NCBI GenBank assembly: GCA_027924585.1
Contig: BSBM01000186.1
Coordinates: forward strand, 4,960,001 to 5,024,000
DNA: 64,000 nucleotides
Reading direction: 5' to 3'
From: Larix kaempferi
Taxonomy: Eukaryota; Streptophyta; Pinopsida; Pinales; Pinaceae
The position numbers were made by a program, and so were the translations under genes. This document shows, piece after piece, positions 22,028-34,682 of this stretch; position 1 is the first letter of the stretch, and the number at the start of each line of letters is the position of its first letter. Below the pieces are notes generated by a model. It did no database searches. It was given only the letters and a program-made list of their open reading frames with translations, and had not been told where the DNA came from.

Positions 22028-25000
22028 TCACCATGCATCACTCACCCCAAGCAAATATCTAAGGTGAGTGAAGGTCTTCTCGGTAAAACACTTGGTGAAG
22101 ATATCAGCAGTTTGCTCACTGGATGGGCAATACTGCAATGCTATGGTCCGGTCATGCACCAAACCCTGAATGTAATGCATGTGTATCTCTATGTGCTTGG
22201 TCCTCTGTCTCTGTACTGTATCGGTAGAAATCTTGATTGTACTTTGATTATCACACCAAAGAATAGTGGGTGAATCAAAGACAATCCCGAACTTTGCAAG
22301 AATACCTTGCAACCAAACACATTGTGTGGCTGCATTAACTGCTCCCCTGTACTCGGCCTCAGCTGAAGATAAGGAAACAGTGCTTTGTTTCTTGCTTGAC
22401 CAGCATATAGGTCCATGTGCAAGCATAAAAACATAACCGGATGTTGATTTCCGATCGATACAATCACCAGCCCAATCAGAATCTGTAAATCCTACTAGTT
22501 CAAGGGATGAACCAGCAGCATAATGGATACCAAAGGACTTAGTACCCTGAACATAATGAAGGATCCTCTTGGCTGCCTTCCAATGGATCTCATGAGGCTC
22601 TTGCATGTGCCTTGCAACAGCCCCAACAGCAGAAGACAAATCTGGTCGAGAGTGTGTAAGATACAACAAACTCCCAACTAGTTGTCTATACAGTGAACTG
22701 TCAACTAGTGGTGAAGAACCCCATTCTGTAAGCTTAACTCCTAAAAGAAATGGAAATTTTGCAGACTTACATTCAGCCATCTTAAATTTCTGCAGCAAAT
22801 CTGAATCATACCTTGACTGACATACAGAAATTCCATTCACAGTTTGATCTATCTCCAAAACCAGAAATTGTTTTAGCAATCCTAGATCGGTCATGGAGAA
22901 TGCACTGTGCAATGCTCTCTTAACTGAGTCAAGTTCTTTGGTGCAGCTACCAGTGATCAAAAGATCATCAACATACAGTACAATAATCAATATCAGAGCA
23001 CTAACATGCTGCATATACACATTTGAATCAGACTTACACCTCTCAAACCCCAAAGATAGCAGAAAATTGTCCATTTTTGCATACCATGCTCTAGGAGCTT
23101 GCTTGAGCCCATAGAGTGACTTGTTCAACCTGCAAACAAGTGTATGATCAGAAATAAAACCTTCAGGCTTCTGCATATATATCTCCTCATTCAGATCCCC
23201 ATGAAGAAAGGCACTTTTTACATCCATGTGATGAATCTCCCATCGCTTGGAAGCCCCAATGGCCAAAACTAGTCTTATGGAGTCCATCTTTTCCACCGGT
23301 GCAAATGTCTCTGTATAGTCCACTCCTTGGACCTGAGAGTAACCCTTAGCCACCAACCTGGCCTTATGCTTCATATCAGAGCAATCAGATCCAACTTTGG
23401 TTCTATAAATCCATTTGCATTGCACTAGTTTCCTCTTGGGAGGAAGAGGGACCAAATCCCAAGTTTTGTTCTCATGGAGTGAGTTCATCTCTTCTTGCAT
23501 GGCTGATTGCCACCTTGGGTCTGTACATGCTTCTGAATATTACATTGGATCAGATCCAACCATCAAGTAAAATGCCTCACTCATATCAGAATTATCACAT
23601 GCAAAGGAATTGTGAAATTGAGATCTAGTTTTCCTAGCATCTTGGGGATCTCCCACAAGCTCTCCGACACTTTGAATTGTTTTCTTTGCCCACTTGGGCC
23701 TTGAGGGAGGGATATGTTCAGAATCCATATCAACATCATCTTCAGCAATATCAGAATCAGAAATATCAGAGAAAGAATCACTACTTACTTCATCATCAAG
23801 ACGAGGAAATGAGCATTCCCCATCACCTTGTTCACTAGCTTGCAAGAATTCTTCTTCTTCGAATTTGACACTTCTTTCGATGAAAGTTTTTTGAGTGAAT
23901 GGATAAAAGAGATTTTAGCCCTTGGAATCCTCTACATACCCAACCATGATTGACTCCTTGCTTTGGGGCTGCAAGGCCTTTCTCTTCTCCGGTGGAATTC
24001 TGGCCCAAGCCCTTGAGCCAAAAATTCTGAAATGTGAGACATTGGGCTTGTGGCCCATCCATGCTTCAAATGGAGTGATTCCTTGCAATGCTTTGTGTGG
24101 TGCTATGTTCTGAACATATGCTGCACAATTCATAGCTTCAGCCCACAATTTGGGAGACAAATCCCTTGCTTGCAACATGCAAGTTGCCATCTCTTTCAGT
24201 GCTCTATTTTTGCGCTCTGCAACACCATTTTGCTGTGGTGTGTAGGGCACTGAGTGTTGCATCTAAATGCCATGCTCTTGACAGAGCTGCTGCAAATTGT
24301 TATTGACATACTCTCTGCCATTATCAGTCCTCAAAACCTTCATGGCCTTCCTACTGAAGTTCTCAACCATGCTCTTAAAAATTTTGAAACATTCAAAGAC
24401 TTCAGATTTTTGCTTAAGGAAAAATAACCAGCAGTACCTTGAGTAGTCATCGATGAAGGTGAGCACATATTTGCTGCAGCCATAGGAGGGTGTGGGGAGT
24501 GGCCCTATCAGATCAGAATGCACTATCCCAAGTGGTTGATCAGCCCTCCTTTCCTTCCCTTTGTCATACTTCTTTTCAGGATGCTTCCCAATCATGCAAC
24601 CCTTGCATGTTCCACTTGAAAAACTGATTTGTGGCAGCCCTTCTACCATCTTTTCTTTGCTTAAAAATTGAAGATATATGTAGTTTAGGTGACCATACCT
24701 TTGATGCCATAGCTTGCTGGTCTCATTCCCATGTGACAGAAGTACAAATGGTGAAGAGAACTCGAGAAAGTGGGAGAACTTGTACATCTTCATGTCATGG
24801 TCTGCAACACCCATTGCAACAATTTTCCCGGTGGAAACTTTTGATATCTCCACATCATCCTGAGTGAAGACCACCTTCTTTGCTGCTCCAGTATGTGTCA
24901 TTTGATATACAAAGAGCAAGTTTGCTGCAATATTTGGCACATACAGCACATTGGAGAAGAAGCCATTCTCCATAGAGATTTTCCCAATGCCATGAGCAGG

Positions 25001-26110
25001 GATTTCTGAGTCATCTCCCATTCGAATGGAGAGGCCACTGTAGGGTGCAAGTTCAGAAAACGAATCTCTTGAGGAAGCCATGTGCCTTGAGGCACCTGAA
25101 TCAATGATGAACAAGGGTGAATGAGATGAACTAGCCACCAAAGCATGGCAGCTCTCCTTGTCTTCAGAAACGCACTCCTTCTTCTTGGAACTTTCAGGAA
25201 GAGGAATATTATTTTTCTGTAGGAGATGGGTCATGGTGTCTATGGTTTTCTTCATGCATGAGCTCTCTGGATGAAAACCTCTTTGACAGTAGATACATTT
25301 TGTCTTCTCAGCCTTCTTTACCTTGTTCTTGACAGGATTCGAAACCCCCTCAGAGGATTTGGGCCTCTCATCCTTCCTCTTCTTCTCTTGAGGTTTCGAC
25401 CCCCTGGGTTTTTGCTTGCCTCTTCCACATTTCGAATCTCCAGCTGCAAGAACTTGGTCTTTTTGCTTGATGGAGCCCATCAAGACCAACTTGTCTTGCT
25501 CTTGAGTTAGCATCTCCATGAAGTCAGCCAAAGATGGCATCTTCCAACCTCTAACTGTGAGCCTTGTGGAGTTGAAGGAAGACACAAAAACTGAGTATTC
25601 AGAACCCAATTTGGAGAGAATGGACAACACCAACTGTTCTTCTTTCTTCTCTATGCCACATTGTCTGATCTGCAAGACCAAGTTCTTGAACTTGGTGAAG
25701 AAGTCCTGGATGGAATCGAAATTCCCTGGGCTCAGTGAGACAAGCTCATTTTCAAGCTAGTGGCCTCTCATCTCATCAGTCTTTCCAAACAGTGTCTCAA
25801 GCTTGAGCCACACTTCATTTGGAGTTGCTAGACTTTCTACATGAAACAGGAGGTCTCTCGAAATGCTGAGACAAAGGAGGCCAAATGCCTCATCCATTCT
25901 ATTAAAAAACTTGGATTTCTCCACAGTTGAGTTTGGCTCCACCTCAGTACCCATCGTAATTCTGTAGAGACCCTTAGATCTCAGCAAAATCACCATTTCT
26001 GCCTTCCAATCGAAATAGTTGAAGGGAGTGAGCACGTTTGGGTGAGATGGCTCCATTCTTCTCTGCTGCAATTCGTACTTGCTGACAATGTTGATATTCA
26101 ATACCTGCAA
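22028..26110 (-). pseudogene. Cop1 gag-pol polyprotein
   Basis: A single frame of 1,361 codons in copia order. Gag starts at 26110 (MQVLNINIV, then FNYFDWKAEMVILLRSKGL). The zinc knuckle is CIYCQRGFHPESSC (about 25270-25310). Protease has LFIIDSGASRHMASS (25090). Integrase has LWHQRYGHL, CKGCMIGKH, FIDDYSRY, VLRTDNGREY and NGVAERKNRAL, so HHCC and DDE are complete. RT has LYVDDLLITGSC (about 22965) and RNase H has TDSDWAGDCIDRKSTSGY (about 22460) and SSAEAEYRG. Four in-frame stops at about 25757, 24263, 23915 and 23540 are the only visible lesions. It would encode all proteins for an autonomous copia life cycle. Confidence 0.93.
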
Positions 26111-26320
26111 ACAACTCTCAAATCACTCAGGAGGGATCTACACTAACAGATTCGAACCCTGTTTGGATAGTGGGTGCATTCGGGAGAGCATCACACCTGA
26201 GAGGAGCCACTAGATTTCTCCAATAAGCTCAAGGCAATGGCCTCAGGAATTATGTGGTTTCTCCACTGCTTCTGGCAATCCACTACAATAGTCTTGCTGG
26301 TTCGAATGGTATCTCCAAGA

Positions 26321-26332
26321 GCTCTGATACCA
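26321..26332 (-). other. Cop1 primer-binding site (tRNA-Met)
   Basis: The minus strand reads TGGTATCAGAGC immediately inside the 5' LTR, an exact initiator-Met tRNA type PBS. Confidence 0.9.
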
Positions 26333-27036
26333 TGTAAAATCTCAATCACAGCAGAACCTAGCTACTATGGATTCCTCACTAGTGAAAGATTGCACAACAT
26401 TTGCAAGAATAGCATAAATCTGTAAATGAATGAAGAACAATACACATGAAATGGGTGAATAATGTCAATATTATTAACTGTCCAACCTCAAAATAGGTTA
26501 AGAACACCCATATATACAAATCTGGAAGAATTCGAATCCATCTGGAGTGTTCACACTGATCTAGCTTAGAAATAGCTCAAACCCCCCTAGGTTGACCAAA
26601 ATATCCCAAACCATCCCAAACTGGTTCGAATCTACTATGTGAATGCTGGGAATGACTGGACAGGCCCATGTGACCTCACACATGTGAAGAAACTGGTTGG
26701 TTAGAGGTTTGGTAGCTAAAATTGGCCAAAAATTGGACAAAGTTGGCAAGATTGTCCACAATCTGAGCAAGTGCGCCCTAGGTAGAAGAGAAGCATGCTG
26801 AATGCATTAATTAACCTGGGGAGGGCGCTCTAGGCATGCTGAATGCATTAAATGCCCTGGGGAGCGCACCAAACAGCCAGTTTGACTCAGCACTTGTTCA
26901 CATTTGCTAACTAGTTCATGATAATTGACCATTTAGTAGCTAACCAACTTAGGGATGTAATAATTAATCACTTGGGCACTAATTAATCATCAATTAATAA
27001 ATGATTAATGTACATAGGTGTAAAAATGTTCTAACA
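26333..27036 (-). repeat. Cop1 5' LTR
   Basis: A 704-bp copy of 21142-21845 with the same ends and about 5 differences. It should hold the active promoter; a minus-strand TATATATGG lies at about 26510-26518. Confidence 0.95.
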
Positions 27037-27041
27037 GTCCT
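27037..27041. repeat. Cop1 target-site duplication, right
   Basis: GTCCT, matching 21137-21141. Confidence 0.9.
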
Positions 27042-28871
27042 CATAAAAGAAAGACTCTGAAAAGTAAGATTATGAAGGAAAAACCTGCTGTGGTTCTGCT
27101 ACAAGAAACCAAGTGTTCAGGAGCTCATTTGGAACTAACTGCACGTAGAATTTGGAAAAATTGTAAGTGTATGATGTCAGATTCTATTGGGCACTCTGGA
27201 GGAATAGCGATCCTGTGGGACCCACAAATTTTGGATCTTACTGATTTTCTGTCCACCAAGTTCAGTCTCTCTGCTGCTTTTCATCTTTTAGGCTCCAACG
27301 CGAAGGGGGTGATTACCAATGTGTATGGGCCGAGTAGATATCCAAAGAAGCATACTTTCATTACCAGTTTATCCAATCTTAGGATCATGTTTGAAGAGAC
27401 TCACTGGATTGTTGGAGGTGATTTCAACTTGATTAGGTCTCTGGCGGAAAAGAAAGGGGGTAGGAGAATCCTAACTCCGGAGAATACTCAGTTTGATGAA
27501 TTCATTGAGAACAGTAAAATGATTGATGTCACTATGGGGATAAATGGTTTCACCTGAAATAATAGAAGGGGAGGGAATCATTTGGTGGCGGCTAGGTTGG
27601 ATAGATTTCTTGTGTCTGAAGGCATTATGCTCTTAGGGGGAACTCTAGACTCATGTCCGATAGCTTCTGTAGGTTCTGATCATTGGTCGGTTTCCCTTAT
27701 TTGGAGTAATATTGGAACCCTAATGAATAGGCCTTTCAGGTTTGAAATTTTTTGGCTAACCCATAAAGACTTCCGTACAAAGGTGGAGGAGTGGTGGAGG
27801 AATGCTTTACCTCCTGAGGGTACTAAAATGTATTGTTTTCAAAAGAAATTGAAGCTACTGAAACAACACATCAAAAGATGGAATAAAGACGTCTTCGAGG
27901 ACATTTTTACTGATATAGCCAAGATTGAGAAACAAATGGAACAAGTCTAGGCAGGTATCATGAGAAATGGCCTGAATGAGGATCTATCTTTGGAGGAAAA
28001 AAACCTTTCAGATCAGCTTTCTCAAAGGAAAACCCATGAGGAAATGTTGTGGAAGCAGAAGTCTAGAAACAAATGGCTGACGGATGGGGATAAGAACACA
28101 AAGTTCTTCCATAGAGCAACCATTCAACATAGACACCAGAATAAAATTTGCAAACTCCGTACCAATGAGGGAGTTCTAGTTGATTCTCACGAGGATATTG
28201 AGTGAGAACCATATCTAATTTTAAGGACATGACAACAGAACCACAGATTGACCAATATATAGCCTATAGGGAGATCAAGGAGGTTGTTCCCAAGCTGATT
28301 ACTAATGAGAAGAATGAGATGCTTATTCATCCCATTGAAATCCAGGAGGTTGATATAGCCATTAATCAGATGGAGGATAATAAATCCCCTAGACCTGATG
28401 GTTTTACGGCCAACTTCTTTCACCACTTCTGGTATTTGATTAAAATTGAAGTATGCCAGGTCGTGGAAGAATCAAGGAAAATGAAAGGGGTGCTCCCTGC
28501 TCTAAACTCTACCTTTATCACACTGATTCTGAAGACTCCAGGGGTAGAGAGACCTGACTTGTTTAGACCTATCTCTCTGTGTAATATCATCTATAAAATT
28601 ATCACGAAAGTCATGGCCAATAGACTAAAACCCCTTCTTCCTACTTTGATCTCTTTGGAACAGACAGGTTTTGTGGAAGGCAGACAGATCCTAGATGGTA
28701 TTATCCTTGCTAAAGAAGTATTACATTTACTCAAGAGCATGAAGAAGGATGGAATGCTATTGAAGCTTGACTTATCTAAAGCATGTGATAAACTTAACTA
28801 GACCTACATGAAAGATTTTACAGAATCCTTTGGTTTTAGCCAGCCATGGATCAAATGGATAGTGAATCTTA
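27042..28871 (+). pseudogene. LINE ORF2: endonuclease and truncated reverse transcriptase
   Basis: This continues ORF2 after Cop1. The APE-type endonuclease has VVLLQETKCSG (27090), WIVGGDFNLI (27410), DRFLVSEG (27600) and SDHWSVSL (27680), all main catalytic motifs. The RT start has NKSPRPDGFTANFF (28380), FRPISLCNIIYKIITKVMAN (28565) and LLKLDLSKACDKLN (28755), where AYD has become ACD. Stops replace Trp after GINGFT (about 27555) and after CDKLN (about 28799), and a frameshift lies near 28200. The sequence is cut at 28871 by the Gy2 LTR before the FADD catalytic box, and the rest of RT is not found beyond Gy2. Confidence 0.9.
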
Positions 28872-29276
28872 TGTTAGGAACCCATGTCAACCCTTCTATT
28901 TACTTTGTTAGTATATTGTTATTGGACGCATATGCTTTGTAAGTCATCCTGTAGTATTTGTTGATCCATAGTTTGTCTTATTGTTGTTGGATGCATATGC
29001 TTTGTAAGTCGTCCCATAGTAATTGTTGATCCATATTTTGTATTGGCCCATGGTTTGTATTGACACATGGTGTTGACCTATGGTATTGGCACCTAGACTT
29101 AATATATAAGTTTGTGTTGAGACCAATGAAGGTACCGTGAAGTTATTTGTATTGAGCTTGCTCAAAGGAGGTTGCCCCCTCGATGTGGCCTGTGATCAAT
29201 ATAAAAGTGATTCCGAGTTCTGTTATTTCTGCTATCTCACGTATTTTCATTAATTAATTATTGCAAGTTCTCCACA
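28872..29276 (+). repeat. Gy2 5' LTR
   Basis: TGTTAGGAACCCATG...CACA, about 405 bp, closely similar to the Gy1 LTR (847-1233) and carrying the same 65-bp internal duplication and a TATATAAG at 29103-29110. It is inserted in LINE RT after WIKWIVNLM. No 3' LTR partner is seen. Confidence 0.85.
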
Positions 29277-29278
29277 TT

Positions 29279-29290
29279 TGGTATCAGAGC
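29279..29290 (+). other. Gy2 primer-binding site (tRNA-Met)
   Basis: TGGTATCAGAGC, an intact initiator-Met tRNA type site two bases after the LTR. Confidence 0.85.
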
Positions 29291-30297
29291 ACTTTCTTGG
29301 GCTTGCTGGGTGAAATTTCTGCCAAATTTTTTTTCCGCATCTGTTGCAGCTTCAGATCTGGGAATAATCCCTATCTGCTTAACTATGGGAAGTACTTGGG
29401 CATAAGACCTAAAACTCATTGTGAGGAGTACCACAAGAACCCCAAAGTAGCTGGCCCATTGAGAGGACCTGCCAGCGAAAAGGGCAATGAGCCCTACCTG
29501 ATTGACTAGTTCCCATCCATGAGGTAAACCAAGAGCTGTCGTTTGTGGCAAAGTGGTTATCAGTTTTACCTGAGCTATGGAGTGAGGGGTACTGCCCCAA
29601 TACGCAAGCCGTCAGACAACATTGGTGGCCGAGTGAAACCCCTGAACTGTTAGGAAGCCGCACATACCTGGGGTCCATATCTATTTTCAACTCAACTGTT
29701 GCCAATCACTTCTGCTCCATTTCAGAACCAGCCATTTCAGATCCAGCCGTTTCATATCTATTTAGATCCAGCTATTTTCGATCCATCAGGCACTGTTTCA
29801 GATCCCTCTGTTTCCTATCATTTTGCGCCATTGCCAATCTATCTATTTCAGATCCCTCTGTTTCCCTTGAAACTTCCTTGACACCCCTATCATCCCATTC
29901 TGCATATTTCATTCTTGAGGACCCTATCCCAAATTCCACTTTCCAAAGCCATAAATCCCACATTTGTCTATTTTTAGGGTTTGCTAGAACTCCTTCGATT
30001 TTCACCCAATCACCCTCAAATTTCACCATAGAGTTCCTTTCTTAATTCTGCTTCTTTGTCCCTCTTTGACAATTTTTCGCATTCTTTCTCCCTGCTTCTG
30101 AAATCCCCATTTTTTGCTTCCGTGTCCATCAGAAAGTGTCCATAACCTAGTCAAACCCCAATTACCGATCCAATTTTTTTCTAAATCCAAATTTCCCTTT
30201 ACTAAATAAGCTTTTGTTTGTGTTTTTCTATCCATTCTCCCCCCCAAAAAAAGAAAAAATCCTTGTTATGGTTGTCACCCACGCAGGAGCAAACACC
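29291..30297 (+). other. Gy2 untranslated leader
   Basis: About 1 kb without a coding frame, colinear with and very similar to the Gy1 leader at 1248-2262. Confidence 0.7.
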
Positions 30298-31225
30298 ATG
30301 GAGGAAGCACTTCCAGCCATCCAAACCAAACTCCAAGATCTAGATGAAAAATTTCTCAGCCTCCATCTTGAACATCCATCCATGAACAATAACCGACAGT
30401 AAGAATCTTTTGTAGCCAATGGGTTCTCTTCTTCCAGCAATTCTGGTGGTCCGAAGCTTGAATTTCCTCGCTTCAATGGTACAGATCCTACGGGATGGAT
30501 CTATCATGCAGAACAGTATTTCAGTCTGCATAATACTTTTGATGTCCAAAATGTTCCACTTGCATCCTTTCATTTGGAATAGGAAGCCCTTCAATGGTAC
30601 CGTTGGTACATCAAGGCTCATGATGAGCCAAAATGGACAAATTTTTGCCAACTCCTTTTGCAATGATTTGGTCCTAGTGCTTTTGATGACTTCACTAGAG
30701 CACTCACTAACTTCGTCAAAGTGGCATTGTGAGAGAGTATCAGACAGAATTTGAGAAACTAGCCAATCACATAGAAGGATTGTCTGATGAATTCTACAGG
30801 AGTTGTTTTATCAGTGGTCTTAAGGATGAAATCCTGTCGGAGGTTAAAATGTTCTATCCCTACACAATGATGGAAGTCCTAGGGTTGGCTAAGCTGGTAG
30901 AAGACAAGATTACAGCCCAATAGTGCTCCAAACCCACTTTTGTTCCCTTTTGAAATATGGTTTCTCAACGACCTCCCATCCCACTAGCTCCTTGACCAAC
31001 TCCTATCAAGCATCTGTCTGAAACAGAAATGCAGGCACGCAGAGAAAAAGATCTTTGTTATAATTGTGATGATAAATTCACTCAGGGACATAGATGTGTT
31101 CAACAAAAGCTCTATCTCTTGGATATGGATTCTCCGCCTGCCTCTACAATTGGTGAAGAAACTCTAGATACAATGGATGATCAGGTCGACATTTAGGAGC
31201 TGCCTATTTAACCCCCCATCTTAGA
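30298..31225 (+). pseudogene. Gy2 Gag
   Basis: Homologous to Gy1 Gag from MEEALPAIQTKLQ onward: FPRFNGTDPTGWIYHAEQYF, LQWYRWYIKAHDEP, FEKLANHIEGLSDEFY and the zinc-knuckle-like CYNCDDKFTQGHRC (about 31060-31095). It is more damaged than Gy1, with stops near 30400, 30580, 30664 and 30921, several more after 31190, and a one-base frameshift near 30710. It cannot give a full Gag. Confidence 0.88.
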
Positions 31226-32270
31226 ATGAACAACCAGAGATATCTCTCCATGCTTTATCCGGCGTCACCACCCCCCAAACAATGTGGGTCAAGGGTTACT
31301 TCAAGAAGCTCCCTCTTACAATACTCATTGATTCTGGTAGCACTCATAACTTCATTGACCCTCGGATCGCCAAACATGCTGATTGTTTTGTCTATCCTTT
31401 TTCCAACTTTGAAGTCATGGTTGCCAAAGGGGGCACCTTACCTTGCAAGGGGAAGTGTCACAATGTGCGTATCTCTCTAGAAGATTATAACATGCACTCT
31501 GACATGTTTTCCTTGTCCCTAGGCATATGTGATGTGGTTTTGGGCATTCAATGGTTATGCACACTTGGCCCCATATTATGGGATTTTGATGAACTTTGGA
31601 TGCAGTTTTCAGTGAATAGGAAACAACACAAATTTAATGGATTACAACAAGGGTCTCTCCCTATCATCAGTTCACATCGCCTGAAAAAGATCCTTAAGAA
31701 TAATTTCCATGGTGTCATCGCTCAACTCCATTCCATTCAGATGCACCCATCAATGGTCTCCCCTACATCCTTGGATAGATCTGTAGGTGTCCTTGTTGAA
31801 CCAGTGGGCTTGTCACCTTCAAGAGACCTTTCCGGCAAGAATTTAGCTGCATCTACATCTGAGAAGGAAATGATGGCTATTTTGCATGCAGTACAGAAGT
31901 GGCATCCACACCTATTAGGGAATTATTTATGCATCAAGACTGATCTCTAGAGTCTAGAAAATTTCCTGGAACAATGGGTCTCCTCCCTAGCACACCTGAA
32001 ATGGGTTATCCAACTCATGGGTTATGCCTATGTGATCACGTACAAGAAGGGTAAGGACAATATGGTGGCAGATGCTCCTTCTCGCACATTTGATGACCGA
32101 GTTTCTCTTACAGCTATTTCTCTAGTTGTCCCAAATTGGTTGCAATCTATTCAACAGGGCTATCTCTTCTATGAACTCCATGCTTCTTCATCAGCAGGGC
32201 ACTCTGGATAGCTGCCCCTTGCTTTACTCCACAAATTCGACATCATGATCGCTTAATGACTCTCACTTCT
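31226..32270 (+). pseudogene. Gy2 protease fused to RNase H by RT deletion
   Basis: ILIDSGSTHNFIDPRIAKH (about 31325) is the protease. The frame runs through VGVLVEPVGLSPSRD, which normally precedes RT, and at about 31827 jumps directly to LSGKNLAASTSEKEMMAILH and VQKWHPHLLGNYLCIKTD, the RNase H domain. The whole RT core is missing. After a TAG at about 31948 the frame continues to YKKGKDNMVADAPSR (32030-32080) and then to HASSSAGHSG (about 32180-32210), the first His pair of an integrase zinc domain. The element fades out by about 32270. Confidence 0.85.
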
Positions 32271-33600
32271 CAGCTTAGGAATTCTTCTCTGGAATCCGAC
32301 TGCACCAACTCCTTGTTGACACGGAGATTTATCAAACAGTCGTTAACTCTGGAATCCGATTGCACCAACTCCCTGCAGGTCAGGACATTGATTTCCCTAG
32401 CTTTTCTTGCTCTCTTTAGCTAACCCTATAGTCCATTATCAAATTTTTCAAATTTGTGTTAAATTCTTCTGGAAACACTTCCCTGCCCCTGCTATCTTTT
32501 TCAGTTGCAAGTAGTTCTTCGGCAAATGGCATTCTTCTCGCTTGAATTAGATCGTGTTCGCCCTTATTTTCGTGGGATTTCTTTGGGTGTTGATTTGAAC
32601 TTTTTCTTATTTTTGTAGCCTTGGTATTCCTCATGATATTGCCCTGTGTTATGAATCCCAGCCAACAGAAATGAAATGGAAAAAATGATTGGTAGATGTT
32701 CTTCTGTGGACGATGGACACCCGACCATTGGTAGCGTGAATTTCTGTCACTTATTTCAGAAGCTCCGGCAGAGATCATATAATGTCTACCAGTGGAGGAG
32801 GAGGTTTGCTTGCAGACTGAAGTGAGACCCATTCCACCCCACATTCAAACTGATTGCGGTCACGGAAGAGAAGCTTTGGATGGTCTACTTCCCTCACACT
32901 TGCACGCTGATTGGGTTTCATCAATGAAAATTCAACTCTGTGCAGGAAAGAAGCTTGATCATAGATAAAGTAGTCCAGTGGACAACTTCTCTGTGGACAA
33001 CCTATTATCATTATTGCCTTTCAGATTCATATTTGTTGTTATATTATTTGAAAAAACCCGTTAATGGATTTCATATATGTTATTTGGTTTATTGATTTTG
33101 TGCAGTGATTAATCGGTATTCGTCCAATATGTTTGAGAAGTACTACACAACGTGTGCCATTTTTTCATATGGTTGGCCGATCATACGAAAGGGACTTGAC
33201 TCGATTTCATGTTGGATGATGGACACTTAAAGCAGGTATATTTAATATGATTTGCTTTAATGAAAGGAAGGAAAGAAGAAGTAGATTAAATTAATAGATT
33301 ATTTTGTTCTGATTATTTTGATAGCTTTATTTTAAAAATATATTTTACATAACTCTGTACAAGAAAACACATAAAAGAAATGCATTAGATTATTTGCTAT
33401 AAATACTTTTAAAGTGCGTTTTTAATGGAAATGTTATATCTATTAAGTCCATTATGATGGAAGTTGAGAAGGAGTATTAAATCTAATTAGGTCTCTTCAC
33501 ATAATTGGGTTTAAGCTCAAAGCCTACCTACCACTGAGCCTCACCAATAGAGGCTCATATCTTCTCATTTTTATAATTACATAGAACTAACATTGGGAGG
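32271..33600. other. Unassigned region with a short duplication
   Basis: CTCTGGAATCCGACTGCACC near 32287 recurs as CTCTGGAATCCGATTGCACC near 32346, a short direct duplication. The rest to 33600 has no ORF I can assign. Confidence 0.45.
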
Positions 33601-34056
33601 ATATTGAATTTTCAAAGAAAATCCATTGAAGAGGGAAGAATTGTTATGTTGCCTAAACAAATTGTTGTAAGAAAAATGGAGCAATGGACAAGGTGAATCC
33701 CTTGTGTCCAGTATTTATTTGAGCTTTCCTGCCCATTGTGGCCAGTACGTTTTCCCACTGTTGTGTCGTGTTCGCTAGTTCATTGCCTGAGGTCGAGCTG
33801 CCTTTCAGCTGTGCAATCATGTGTTGCGTTACGCCATGCCAAGCGTTCTGAATCTGCCTTAGTGGCATTCTCTTCTCTATGTCTTGACTTTATTAAATGA
33901 AAAAGAAAATGAATGACAATATTTTTTCTACTCAACATTGTGATTCTGATTTTCATAAATTTTTATTTCTATCCATGTGTAGAATTAAATTATTTATTTA
34001 AGTATATTTTTATGGGATGTAAAAATTTTCGTGATAATACCTGTGATCTGGCATTT

Positions 34057-34190
34057 TGTCAATACTATTCCTATAGCAGTGTTCACATTTTGTCTCTTTT
34101 ATTCTGTCTAAATATATCACATTGTCAATACTATTCCTGTCGTACTGTTCACATTTTGTATCTCTTTTATTCTGTCTAAATATATCACAG
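34057..34190. repeat. 66-bp tandem duplication
   Basis: TGTCAATACTATTCCT begins at 34057 and again at 34123; each unit ends in CTGTCTAAATATATCACA. A few substitutions separate the two copies. Confidence 0.85.
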
Positions 34191-34324
34191 ATTCTTTAAC
34201 TATTTGTTTAAATTTTTATAGGCTTATTTTGCACACTTCTACACTTTTTTTCATTCATATTTTTAGGTAAAGAAAATTGTTAGATAAAGAAAATCGTATG
34301 ATATTCTGTAAAATATTTTTATTT

Positions 34325-34350
34325 TATATATATATATATATATATATATG
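34325..34350. repeat. (TA)n microsatellite
   Basis: About 12 TA units in a row. Confidence 0.85.
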
Positions 34351-34682
34351 GCAAAGGTGATTATTTCCCTAAATTAGGGTTGGTAGTAGATAGTCCTCTT
34401 CAATATAAAACACTACGATTTTAGGATCCTTATACATTAAGTACATTTCAAACCAAAAATATAGGGTCACGCACCTATTTTAGTTTTTAAACAATTTTCT
34501 AGTTTATTATTTTGTAGTTAATTTAGGCTTCTTTGTCTTGTAATAAGATATATCCATTTTTTAAGTAACCATTTATTTTTTATCCTTTTTAACTTTTATT
34601 AAATTACTCCAAATGCTAAATGTAGAAATGAATAATTAAAGATTAATTTTCGCATACCTTTTATTCTATGATTTTGTCTTTT

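Larger units (their letters stand above)
21142..27036 (-). mobile_element. Cop1: young Ty1/copia element inserted in the LINE
   Basis: A 5.9-kb copia element on the minus strand with two 704-bp LTRs, tRNA-Met PBS, one gag-pol frame and a polypurine tract. The LTRs differ at about 5 positions by eye, making it the youngest insertion here. The duplication GTCCT flanks it. It splits LINE ORF2 within the endonuclease start. The gag-pol frame has four in-frame stops and no frameshift, so loss of function is slight and recent. Confidence 0.95.

Noticed and set aside
21370-26770. Identical 69-codon ORF in both Cop1 LTRs (21370-21579 and 26561-26770)
   Set aside because: The two LTRs are nearly identical by descent, so a shared chance ORF is expected. 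No known domain.
29258-30029. Several 60-166-codon ORFs in the Gy2 leader
   Set aside because: The matching Gy1 leader has stops in the corresponding frames, so they are not conserved as protein.
32416-33011. Possible host-gene exons between Gy2 and the AT-rich region
   Set aside because: Frames are short, lack recognisable domains and have no paired splice sites I could support.
34325-34350. TA run as replication origin or promoter
   Set aside because: A dinucleotide microsatellite in AT-rich DNA; nothing nearby depends on it.
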